This document shows, in pieces, positions 17,680-27,803 of a stretch of DNA of 64,000 nucleotides (position 1 is the first letter of the stretch; every line of letters starts with the position of its first letter). This DNA comes from UBA6522 sp965221035 (GTDB lineage Bacteria > Pseudomonadota > Gammaproteobacteria > Steroidobacterales > Rariloculaceae). Below the pieces are notes generated by a model. The model saw only the letters and a program-made list of their open reading frames with translations. It searched no databases and was not told the origin of the DNA. Made by a program: the position numbers and the translations under genes. Location of the stretch: assembly GCA_965221035.1 (NCBI GenBank), contig OZ244860.1, forward strand, positions 2,108,001-2,172,000, read 5' to 3'.

Positions 17680-20183
17680 ACCGGCTGCTGGCGCGATCCG
17701 CGTTGCGATTTTACTGGCGACGTCCGTGGCAACTGTGCCTGGCCGTCAGTGGCATCGCCCTGGGCGTTGCAGTCTACGTGGGGGTGGATCTGGCCAACGA
17801 CAGTGCGCGCAGGGCGTTCCAGCTGACCTCCGATCTGGTCGCCGGCAGTGCCACGCATCACCTGATGGGCACTCAGGGTGAGGTCGACGCGTCCGTGTAT
17901 CGAACGCTGCGAATGGTGCATGGGCCGGTGCGCGCCGCACCGGTAATCGAGGCCGAGGTTCGCGTTCGCGGCCTGCCGGACCGGGTCTTCACATTGATGG
18001 GAGTCGATCCGTTGGAGGAAGCCGGGTTTCGGGGCTTCGCAGGCCTGGTGCCCGGTCGGGGAACAGACCTTGTCCGATTGGTCGTGGAGCCTGGCGCTGT
18101 GCTGGCGCCCGCTCCGCTGATGCGTGAACTGGACCTGAATTCGGGCGCGGAATTCGACCTGCGGATAGGCGGCGAGACGCGGACAGTTCGGGCGGTGGGA
18201 ACGGTTCTGGACTCGTCCCTCGCCGATGGCGGGGCGACGGCGCCGATCGTTGCCGACATCGCCACGGCCCAGGAATTGCTGGGCAAGGCCTCGCTTTCCC
18301 GAGTGGACCTGATACTCGACGAGGCGGAGGCGGAGCGGGTCCGCGCACTTGGTCTGCCCGACGTGACTCTGGTGCCCTCTGAAGGACGCAATGCCGCATT
18401 CAACCAATTGGCGCGGGCATTTCGCATCAACCTGACGGCATTGAGCCTGCTGGCCCTGCTGGTGGGCGTGTTTCTGATTTACGCGACCATGTCGTTCGCA
18501 GTGGTGCAGCGACGCGGAACATTCGGAGTTCTGCGTGCCATCGGTGTCAGCAGACGGCAACTGCTGGCCGGCGTGCTGGGAGAGGCGCTGGCGCTGGGCG
18601 CCCTGGCAACGACGGCGGGCATTCTGCTCGGCCGGCAACTGGCCGAAGTGCTGGTGGAACTTGTGCTGCGCACGGTGGGCGACCTCTATTTTGAAGCCAG
18701 CGTAACCGCGGCAACCCCGTCACCGACAATCTATTGGCGCGGTATCGCGCTGGGCATGGGGATGACCCTGTTGGCCGCTGCCGCACCGGCGCTGGACGCG
18801 GCCCGAAGCGCTCCAGGCACGGTCATGAGCCGCGCCTCCCTTGAGCGCGGCGCACGCCGGCTCGCCGGGCGCGCAACTCGGTTCGCCCTGCCCTGCGCCG
18901 CCATTGCCGCCACGCTCCTGCTGATGTCGTCCCGGAGCCTGGTTTTGGCGTTTGCAGGGCTGTTCTTCGTGATTGCGACGGGGGCGCTGCTGGTTCCCGG
19001 AGCCACCCGTCTCCTGGCCAGACTGGCTGAACCGGTGGCAGCAAGTGCGTTCGGCATTGCGGGATCCCTGGCGGCGCGGGGAATGGCTGCCTCGCTGAGC
19101 CGGACCGGGGTGGCAACCGCAGCGCTCTCCATTGCGGTTGCGACCGTGGTGGGAATCGGACTGATGATCGGCAGTTTCCGCATCAGCGTCGAAGAATGGC
19201 TGACAGGCACGTTGACGTCGGACGTCTACGTCAACATTGACGGCGGGCAATTCTTCGACGACAGCCATGGAACCGCGCTGTTGGCCATTGCGGGAGTACG
19301 GGGGTCCAGTTCCACTCGCTTCCTGCGGCTGCCCACGACGGCCGGGGAAGTGAGCCTGCGCGCGCTGAATCCGGGACCGGATGGCTGGGGACTGCGCATG
19401 ACCGCCGGAGGCACAGGGGCCGCAGACCTCATGGAATCCGCCGAGGGAGTGCTTGTTTCCGAGCCCTTGGCGTTTCATCGCCAGCTCCAGCCCGGGGACG
19501 AACTGATGCTGCCCACGACGGCCGGCGAACGGGCCTTCTCGGTTCTCGGGGTATTTCGCGACTACAGCAGCAACGGGGGCACGGTGCTGATGCCCCTGGG
19601 TCTTTATCGTTCCAACTGGGCCGACGACAGCATCAATGGAATCGGAGTCTATCTGGACGACGACGCCGACCGGGACACCGTCATGGCGGAGATTCGCAGG
19701 GTGCTCGGCGCGGACACCCCGGTTCGTTTGCGATCAAACGAGTTCATCCGCGAGCAATCAATGGCGATATTCGACCGTACCTTCAGGATTACCGAGGTAT
19801 TGAGAGTCCTGGCGGGGATTGTCGCCTTCCTCGGTCTCGCCAGCGCCGTCATGTCCATCGAACTGGAACGTGGCCGGGAGTTGGCCGTTCTTCGGGCCCT
19901 GGGATTCAGGCCCGGCCAGGTGCGGGCCCTGACCCTTGCGCAGTCGGGCCTGCTCGGATTGGCAGCCGGGTTGTTCGCCATCCCGCTCGGAATCGTCATG
20001 GCGGGATTGCTCATCCAGGTCATCAATGTGCGTTCATTCGGCTGGAGCATGGATCTGGTGATCGCTGCCCAACCACTCGCGCTCGGCGTCATCCTGGCGC
20101 TCAGCGCGGCAGCACTGGCCGGAATCTATCCTGCGGCCCGTGCCGTACGTGTCGGCGTCGCGGGCCGATTGAGGGAAGAGTAA
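17676..20183 (+). CDS. FtsX-type ABC permease (AttFG-like, fused)
   Basis: The 835-residue membrane protein begins RFYWRRPWQLCLAVSGIALGVAVYVGVDLANDSARRAF, a MacB/FtsX-type first helix followed by a long periplasmic domain. Two four-helix permease blocks are visible, about residues 250-400 (LLALLVGVFLIYATMSFAV, GVLRAIGVSRRQLL) and 690-830 (VMSIELERGRELAVLRALGFRPGQVRALT). Each contains the LRALG coupling segment. A second helix set and periplasmic domain lie in the middle. It equals the fusion of the AttF and AttG halves. The role is inferred to be moving a lipid or lipoprotein-like substrate out of the inner membrane. Start and stop overlap or abut its neighbours. Confidence 0.88.
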   Translation: MNRLLARSALRFYWRRPWQLCLAVSGIALGVAVYVGVDLANDSARRAFQLTSDLVAGSATHHLMGTQGEVDASVYRTLRMVHGPVRAAPVIEAEVRVRGLPDRVFTLMGVDPLEEAGFRGFAGLVPGRGTDLVRLVVEPGAVLAPAPLMRELDLNSGAEFDLRIGGETRTVRAVGTVLDSSLADGGATAPIVADIATAQELLGKASLSRVDLILDEAEAERVRALGLPDVTLVPSEGRNAAFNQLARAFRINLTALSLLALLVGVFLIYATMSFAVVQRRGTFGVLRAIGVSRRQLLAGVLGEALALGALATTAGILLGRQLAEVLVELVLRTVGDLYFEASVTAATPSPTIYWRGIALGMGMTLLAAAAPALDAARSAPGTVMSRASLERGARRLAGRATRFALPCAAIAATLLLMSSRSLVLAFAGLFFVIATGALLVPGATRLLARLAEPVAASAFGIAGSLAARGMAASLSRTGVATAALSIAVATVVGIGLMIGSFRISVEEWLTGTLTSDVYVNIDGGQFFDDSHGTALLAIAGVRGSSSTRFLRLPTTAGEVSLRALNPGPDGWGLRMTAGGTGAADLMESAEGVLVSEPLAFHRQLQPGDELMLPTTAGERAFSVLGVFRDYSSNGGTVLMPLGLYRSNWADDSINGIGVYLDDDADRDTVMAEIRRVLGADTPVRLRSNEFIREQSMAIFDRTFRITEVLRVLAGIVAFLGLASAVMSIELERGRELAVLRALGFRPGQVRALTLAQSGLLGLAAGLFAIPLGIVMAGLLIQVINVRSFGWSMDLVIAAQPLALGVILALSAAALAGIYPAARAVRVGVAGRLREE

Positions 20184-20186
20184 GCC

Positions 20187-21308
20187 GTGTCCCGGAGCGT
20201 CTGGATTGCGCTTCTAGTACTCAGCGGCTGCTCTGCACCTGACGACGGCCCCGAACCGTCCCAGCAGGGCAACGCGACCCGGTTTCTGATCGAGTCCGGT
20301 GATCACGAGTACGCCCGGGCGCTCGAAAGCCGAGTATTTCGGTTCCCGGAGGATCACGCCGCCCACGACGAATTCCGCAATGAGTGGTGGTATTTCACGG
20401 GTAACCTGCGCGATGCCGACGGAAGGCATTTCGGTTTCGAGTTGACGTTCTTTCGTTACGCCATGTCGCCGGAACCGGTACAGCGCATATCCGCGTGGGG
20501 CGCCAATCAGGCATGGATGGCTCACCTGGCGATCACCGACACCGACGGAGGGGAGTTCATGGCGGCCGAACGGTTTTCCAGGGAGGCCCTGGGCCTGGCC
20601 GGCAGCCGGGCGGCTCCCTTCGGCGTCTGGCTTGAAGACTGGTCCGCAACCGGTGACGGCTCCGGAATTCCGCCACTGCACTTGAGTGCGGGCACGAATC
20701 GGGCCGGCATCGAACTCACCTTGAACAGTGCCAAGCCCGTGGTGTTGCAGGGCGACGACGGCCTTGATCCAAAGGGGCCCGAGCCTGGAAACGCCTCCTT
20801 CTATTATTCGCTGACCCGGCTTGAGGCAGTCGGCACGGTTCACGTGGCAGACGGCGAATTTGACGTCAGCGGCTTTGCCTGGATGGATCGTGAGTGGGGC
20901 ACCAGCGCATTGAGCCCGGAACTTGCGGGCTGGGATTGGTTCGCCCTGCAACTGGCAGACAACCGAGAGGTCATGTACTACAGGCTTCGGACGGAAGACG
21001 GTGAAACCAGCCCGTTCAGCGGGGGGTCGCTAGTGCTGGCAGACGGCACCCGTATCGCGCTGAATCCGCAAGATGTCACCTTGACACCGCTGGAATACTG
21101 GACAAGCGCCACCAGTGGCGCACGCTACCCCATCGCCTGGCAGCTCGACCTGCCCGGACAGGATATGACGCTCCAGGTCCAACCGTATCTGGACGCGCAG
21201 GAACTGAACCTGAGCGTCCGCTACTGGGAAGGCGCGGTCAGTGTTACCGGGACGCAGCGGGACTCCGTGTTGACCGGGGATGGTTACCTTGAACTCACCG
21301 GATATTGA
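20187..21308 (+). CDS. Lipoprotein with CrtC/AttH lipocalin-like domain
   Basis: The 373-residue protein has a lipoprotein signal peptide with lipobox LVLSGCS, so Cys15 is the likely lipidated residue. The mature part shows the carotenoid 1,2-hydratase (CrtC)/AttH pattern: NEWWYFTGNLRDADGRHFGFELTFFR, AWMAHLAITD, YYSLTRLEAVGTV, FAWMDREWGTSALSPELAGWDWFALQL and YPIAWQLDLP. Related proteins are hydratases of carotenoids, or secreted proteins of unknown role in att operons. No carotenoid genes are present, so the att-like role with the permease upstream is more likely. GTG start three bases after the permease stop. Confidence 0.85.
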   Translation: MSRSVWIALLVLSGCSAPDDGPEPSQQGNATRFLIESGDHEYARALESRVFRFPEDHAAHDEFRNEWWYFTGNLRDADGRHFGFELTFFRYAMSPEPVQRISAWGANQAWMAHLAITDTDGGEFMAAERFSREALGLAGSRAAPFGVWLEDWSATGDGSGIPPLHLSAGTNRAGIELTLNSAKPVVLQGDDGLDPKGPEPGNASFYYSLTRLEAVGTVHVADGEFDVSGFAWMDREWGTSALSPELAGWDWFALQLADNREVMYYRLRTEDGETSPFSGGSLVLADGTRIALNPQDVTLTPLEYWTSATSGARYPIAWQLDLPGQDMTLQVQPYLDAQELNLSVRYWEGAVSVTGTQRDSVLTGDGYLELTGY

Positions 21309-21381
21309 GGTCTTTTGACACGACCCGACTGGGCTCTGCCGAGCAGACCCGGAACCGTGCGCATTCGGACTCAAATACGAA

Positions 21382-21413
21382 AAATCCCCCCGGCCCCAAG
21401 GCCGGGGGGATTT
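21382..21413 (-). terminator. Rho-independent terminator of the rRNA operon
   Basis: Fourteen-base arms (AAATCCCCCCGGCC and its complement) flank a four-base loop. On the minus strand the stem is followed by a run of T residues, directly after the 5S gene. On the plus strand the hairpin is followed only by TTTATTC, so it may weakly serve the CrtC-like lipoprotein gene as well. Confidence 0.9.
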
Positions 21414-21421
21414 ATTCAAGA

Positions 21422-21538
21422 GCCTGACGGTGACCTACTCTCACATGGGGAGGCCCCACACTACCATCGGCGCTGGACGTTTTCACTTCCGAGTTCGGGA
21501 TGGGATCGGGTGGTTCCCGTCCGCTATGGCCGCCAGGC
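21422..21538 (-). rRNA. rrf: 5S ribosomal RNA
   Basis: The minus strand reads GCCTGGCGGCCATAGCGGAC at its start and GTAGGTCACCGTCAGGC at its end, which pair as the 5S terminal stem. The internal sequence contains the conserved CCCGATCCCATCCCGAACTC-like loop. Length is about 117 nt. It is the last gene before the terminator. Confidence 0.95.
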
Positions 21539-21785
21539 AAACCGGTCAACGCCCTTCAGCAGTCTTGTTCCGACAACCGCCGGAACGAATGCTTCCAGGG
21601 CGTAAATAATGGATTGATCCGCGTTTCGCACCAAGCTTCTTGGGTGTTATATGGTCAAGCCTCACGGGCAATTAGTACTGGTTAGCTTCATCCATTACTG
21701 AACTTCCACACCCAGCCTATCAACCTCGTAGTCTTCGAGGGCCCTTCAGGGGGATCGTGTCCCCAGGGAAACCTAATCTTGGGGG

Positions 21786-21821
<36 letters not shown>

Positions 21822-21987
21822 TCCGTACATAGCTACCCGGCAATGCCACTGGCGTGACAACCGGAACACCAGAGGTACGTCCACTCCGGTCCTCTCGTAC
21901 TAGGAGCAGCTCCCCTCAAGTTTCCAACGCCCACGGCAGATAGGGACCGAACTGTCTCACGACGTTCTAAACCCAGCTCGCGTACCA

Positions 21988-22024
<37 letters not shown>

Positions 22025-22025
22025 G

Positions 22026-22068
<43 letters not shown>

Positions 22069-22094
22069 TCCGTCGATGTGGACTCTTGGGAGGA

Positions 22095-22170
<76 letters not shown>

Positions 22171-22272
22171 ACCGACTTTCGTCCCTGCTCGACTTGTCTG
22201 TCTCGCAGTCAAGCACTCTTATGCCTTTGCACGCAATGCGCGATGACCGACCGCGCTGAGAGTACCTTTGCA

Positions 22273-22314
<42 letters not shown>

Positions 22315-22474
22315 ACCCACCATACACTGTCCCCGATCCGGATAACGGACCTAGGTTAGAACTCCAAACATGCCAGGGTGGTATTTCAAGGTTGGCTCCA
22401 CGCAAACTAGCGTCCACGCTTCAAAGCCTCCCACCTATCCTACACAAACATGGTCAAAGTTCAGTGTAAAGCTG

Positions 22475-22505
<31 letters not shown>

Positions 22506-22576
22506 CCGCGGGTACACTGCATCTTCACAGCGAATTCAATTTCACTGAGTCTCGGGTGGAGACAGTGTGGCCATCG

Positions 22577-22637
<61 letters not shown>

Positions 22638-23393
22638 CAAGATTTGTTACTTGTTCACCATAGATTTGGTGAACCGGCCAGATCGTTTCCGTCTGGCTCT
22701 CCATGTCGCCATGGAGTTCGGACTATATCATCCACTCTTCCAAGTGGCCTGGCGTATAGTCTCTGGGGATTTTCCCGCCTTCAGTGTGTTGACGATTTCT
22801 GTATCGGAATATTTTCGTCTTCCGGCACCGCCATCGTTCATCTTCCGACGAATTTCGAGAATTTGTCCGATTCCATCCGGACTCCGATGAACTCCGTCAG
22901 CCATAAGCTTCGCAATCTGCTTGAATTTTGCAAAATCGCGTTTCTTCTTCGCTGACAGAAATCCGAATCGGTTGAAAAACGGAATGACATTCTCGCTGAT
23001 CGCCCGAAAATTATTCACCTCATAGTACCAGACACCATCCTTTCCGGATCGCAAGGTTCCGCACTTCAGGTGTCTCTTGAACAAGGTCAGTACAACCTTA
23101 TCGCGTTGGGACACGTTGAAGCACAACGATATTTTCCACGGCTGTGAATAATCTCTGCGTTTTCGAAATGATAGATTAAAACTCCCTTCACCATCGGCAA
23201 AACCTGCGAGGTAATACCCGATTCGATCAGGAATTTTCTTGATGTCTGATGAAGTCATGACAGGAACCTTTCCTGCTGATTGTCCGCACTGGATGGTTTG
23301 TCACTGCCCGCTCATTATATCGGACGAGTACCACCAGATACACCGGAGTTTCCAGCATATAGCCAGGTTTATTTACGTAACTACAACGATCTT
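22638..23393 (-). other. Group I intron at 23S position 1917 (E. coli numbering)
   Basis: The exon sequence GGCCGTAACTAT stops after the equivalent of U1917 and resumes at AACGGTCCTAAGG 756 nt later; joining them restores the helix 69 loop exactly. The intron ends in G, the omega-G of group I introns. An internal guide sequence at intron nt 10-18 (GUAGUUACG) pairs with exon CGUAACUAU over 9 bp including the U.G at the splice site. Intron nt 6-9 (CGUU) pairs with 3' exon AACG as P10. Core segments GCTGGAAACTCC, GACAATCAGCAGG and GATGATATAGTCCGAAC look like the P, Q and S/P7 elements. The 3' part has hairpins with a GCGA tetraloop (22699-22716) and a GTTCACCA/TGGTGAAC stem. Confidence 0.93.
22728..23258 (-). 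CDS. LAGLIDADG homing endonuclease encoded in the 23S intron
   Basis: The 176-residue protein carries one LAGLIDADG motif, YYLAGFADGEGSFN, at residues 15-28. The aspartate or glutamate in ADGEG is the catalytic metal ligand. Single-motif enzymes of this size (I-CreI/I-CeuI-like) act as homodimers and cut intronless 23S genes at the insertion site so that the intron spreads. The basic segments RKRRDYSQPW, KKKRDFAKFKQIAK and EIRRKMNDGGAGRRKYS fit a DNA-binding saddle. The frame is uninterrupted and has a lower GC content than chromosomal genes. The ATG lies 14 bases after the Q/P7 core strand, preceded by AAAGG; the TGA is inside the other P7 strand region, so the ORF sits in the P8 loop and intrudes into the core. 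Confidence 0.93.
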   Translation of the reverse strand: MTSSDIKKIPDRIGYYLAGFADGEGSFNLSFRKRRDYSQPWKISLCFNVSQRDKVVLTLFKRHLKCGTLRSGKDGVWYYEVNNFRAISENVIPFFNRFGFLSAKKKRDFAKFKQIAKLMADGVHRSPDGIGQILEIRRKMNDGGAGRRKYSDTEIVNTLKAGKSPETIRQATWKSG

Positions 23394-23463
23394 ATAGTTA
23401 CGGCCGCCGTTTACCAGGGCTTCGGTCAAGAGCTTCGCCCCGAAGGGCTAACCCCATCACTTA

Positions 23464-23498
<35 letters not shown>

Positions 23499-24234
23499 GT
23501 CCTCTTGCGAGTTTGCAGAGTGCTGTGTTTTTAATAAACAGTCGCAGCCACCTGGTCACTGCGGCCTCCACCAGCTCGGAAAGCAAGTTTCGTCACCGGT
23601 GCAGGCGTACCTTCTCCCGAAGTTACGGTACCAATTTGCCTAGTTCCTTCACCCGAGTTCTCTCAAGCGCCTTAGGATTCTCTCCTCGCCTACCTGTGTC
23701 GGTTTGCGGTACGGTCGTCTGTTACCTGAAGCTTAGAGGCTTTTCCTGGAAGCATGGCATCGATCACTTCGCCCTTTATAAAGGGCTCGTCATCACGCCT
23801 CGGAATTATGCTCCCGGATTTGCCTAAGAGCACTTCCTACACGCTTGAACCGGGATAACCGACACCCGGCTGACCTAGCCTTCTCCGTCCCCTCATCGCA
23901 GTAACAAACGGTGCAGGAATATTGACCTGCTTCCCATCGACTACACCTTTCGGTCTCGCCTTAGGGGCCGACTAACCCTGCGCCGATTAGCGTTGCGCAG
24001 GAAACCTTGGGCTTTCGGCGTGCGGGTTTTTCACCCGCATTATCGTTACTCATGTCAGCATTCTCACTTCCGATACCTCCAGCATGCCTCGCAGCATGCC
24101 TTCGCAGGCGTACGGAACGCTCCTCTACCATGCCCGCACAAAGTACGGGCATCCGCAGCTTCGGTACATGGCTTGAGCCCCGGTAAATCTTCCGCGCGGG
24201 CCGACTAGACCAGTGAGCTGTTACGCTTTCTTTA

Positions 24235-24271
<37 letters not shown>

Positions 24272-24302
24272 AGGCCTTCCCACATCGTTTCCCACTTAGC
24301 CA

Positions 24303-24334
<32 letters not shown>

Positions 24335-25414
24335 GTTTCCCTTTCCACGACGAACCTTAGCACCCGCCGTGTGTCTCCCGTGATTGCACTTCTCGGTATT
24401 CGGAGTTTGCATCGGGTTGGTAAGTCGGGATGACCCCCTAGCCGAAACAGTGCTCTACCCCCGAGAGTGATACACGAGGCGCTACCTAAATAGCTTTCGA
24501 GGAGAACCAGCTATCTCCGAGCTTGATTAGCCTTTCACTCCTATCCACACCTCATCCGATAATTTTTCAACATTACCCGGTTCGGGCCTCCAGCAGGCAT
24601 TACCCTGCCTTCACCCTGGACATGGATAGATCGCTCGGTTTCGGGTCTACTCCCAGCGACTGAATCGCCCATTTAAGACTCGGTTTCCCTACGCTTCCCC
24701 TAGACGGTTAAGCTTGCCACTGAAAGTAAGTCGCTGACCCATTATACAAAAGGTACGCAGTCACCCGCCGAAGCGGGCTCCCACTGCTTGTACGCATACG
24801 GTTTCAGGTTCTATTTCACTCCCCTCTCCGGGGTTCTTTTCGCCTTTCCCTCACGGTACTGGTTCACTATCGGTCGGTAGGGAGTATTTAGCCTTGGAGG
24901 ATGGTCCCCCCATGTTCAGACAGGGTTTCACGTGTCCCGCCCTACTCTCTGTCACTCCTCATGTCCATCTTTCGGGTACGGGGCTATCACCCCCTATGGC
25001 CAGTCTTTCCAGACTGTTCCCCTAGACTTCAATGATTGATTGTGACTGGGCTGTTCCCCGTTCGCTCGCCGCTACTGAGGGAATCTCGGTTGATTTCTGT
25101 TCCTCTGGTTACTTAGATGTTTCAGTTCACCAGGTTTGCCTCCTTGCCCTATGTATTCAGGCAAGGATGACCACCGAAGTGGCCGGGTTTCCCCATTCGG
25201 AAATCCCCGGGTCAAAGCTTGTTTGTCAGCTCGCCGAGGCTTATCGCAGACTTCCACGTCCTTCATCGCCTCCTACCGCCTAGGCATCCACACATATGCG
25301 CTTAGTCGCTTGACCATATAACCCCAAAAAGCCTGGGTTACATGTAACTCTCTCAAAAAAATACAGTGCGACTACCGAGATCCATTCAGATCTCAATAGA
25401 CGGATCAATCCAGG

Positions 25415-25427
25415 TTTTTAAGGAGCA
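25415..25427 (-). promoter_or_regulatory. boxA-like antitermination element before 23S rRNA
   Basis: The minus strand reads TGCTCCTTAAAAA, close to the rRNA boxA consensus TGCTCTTTAACAA, in the spacer upstream of 23S, where E. coli also has a second boxA. It would load NusB/S10 onto the transcribing polymerase. Confidence 0.6.
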
Positions 25428-25499
25428 TCCCAACAAGGGGATCGGATGCAACTCGAAAATTGCCTCCGAACCCGTTGCTGCGCGTTGGAATCTACAGTC

Positions 25500-25575
25500 T
25501 GGTGGAGCTGACCGGGCTCGAACCGGTGACCTCCTGGTTGCAAACCAGGTGCTCTCCCAACTGAGCTACAGCCCC
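25500..25575 (-). tRNA. tRNA-Ala (anticodon TGC)
   Basis: The 76-nt cloverleaf in the 16S-23S spacer has acceptor GGGGCTG paired with CAGCTCC, an anticodon loop TTTGCAA with TGC, a T arm with GTTCGAGCC, and an encoded CCA end. It is the second spacer tRNA, after tRNA-Ile. Confidence 0.98.
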
Positions 25576-25660
25576 TTTGCCCGCCTTGGTCGCCGAAAAC
25601 CCGGCGCACCACCGTCGGCATTTCGAATCGATGCCGCATCACCAAAATCGTGCGGAAACA

Positions 25661-25737
<77 letters not shown>

Positions 25738-25845
25738 ATTCCAAATGAGCCCAAATTCCAGCCTGGCAGAGGGCTCTGCCGGATGCAGTTTGTTCAAGCA
25801 GCTTGTGCTGGGCGCCCGCTGGAGCGCTGGTGCCAGGTTTCTCTT

Positions 25846-27381
<1,536 letters not shown>

Positions 27382-27495
27382 TATATCGAAGGAGTTGAGT
27401 TCCTGAACGCTTTCTTCGGGGCACCAAGTACCCCTAGTCGGCGCTCATGCACCGTTGCTCCGGTGCGAGCGCCCACACAAGCTGCTTGAAACAAG

Positions 27496-27508
27496 TTCTT
27501 AAAGAGCA
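27496..27508 (-). promoter_or_regulatory. boxA antitermination element in the 16S leader
   Basis: The minus strand reads TGCTCTTTAAGAA, one base from the E. coli rrn boxA, about 115 bases before the mature 16S 5' end and just downstream of promoter P2. Confidence 0.85.
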
Positions 27509-27533
27509 GACGGATTAACCGCCAAGCCGATCA

Positions 27534-27562
27534 ATTATACCCTCCTGTCCGCAGGTATCCAA
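27534..27562 (-). promoter_or_regulatory. rRNA operon promoter P2
   Basis: TTGGAT and TATAAT are separated by 17 bases on the minus strand. A perfect -10 box and its place just before boxA make this the downstream of two tandem promoters, as in E. coli rrn operons. Confidence 0.75.
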
Positions 27563-27654
27563 GCAGAAAATTCCTGGATCAGAACCGACCCAGACCATAT
27601 TCGCATATTCGAATTAGCTGGAATGCCCGGTAGACGCGGCGGAGGAGGCGCGGA

Positions 27655-27682
27655 ATTATACCGGCTGAATCCGCTCTGGCAA
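27655..27682 (-). promoter_or_regulatory. rRNA operon promoter P1
   Basis: TTGCCA and TATAAT are separated by 16 bases on the minus strand, about 120 bases upstream of P2. A GC-rich stretch (CCGCGCCTCC) follows the -10 box, as in stringently controlled promoters. AT-rich sequence lies directly upstream of the -35 box. Confidence 0.8.
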
Positions 27683-27704
27683 GAAATATTTCGCGAAATA
27701 TTTC
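27683..27704 (-). repeat. Perfect 22-bp AT-rich palindrome at the rRNA P1 -35 box
   Basis: Two copies of the self-complementary decamer GAAATATTTC are joined by GC, giving a perfect palindrome that begins immediately next to the -35 hexamer TTGCCA. Its position is that of an UP element or of an operator/activator site. Which protein binds is not known. Confidence 0.7.
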
Positions 27705-27803
27705 GCGCACCGTTGATGGTGACGGCACCGCATCGCGCCGCGACAGGCAACCTGAGTCCGCATCCACAGGCTCACGGCGCTCAACCAGACCGGCAAAGTC
27801 GTA

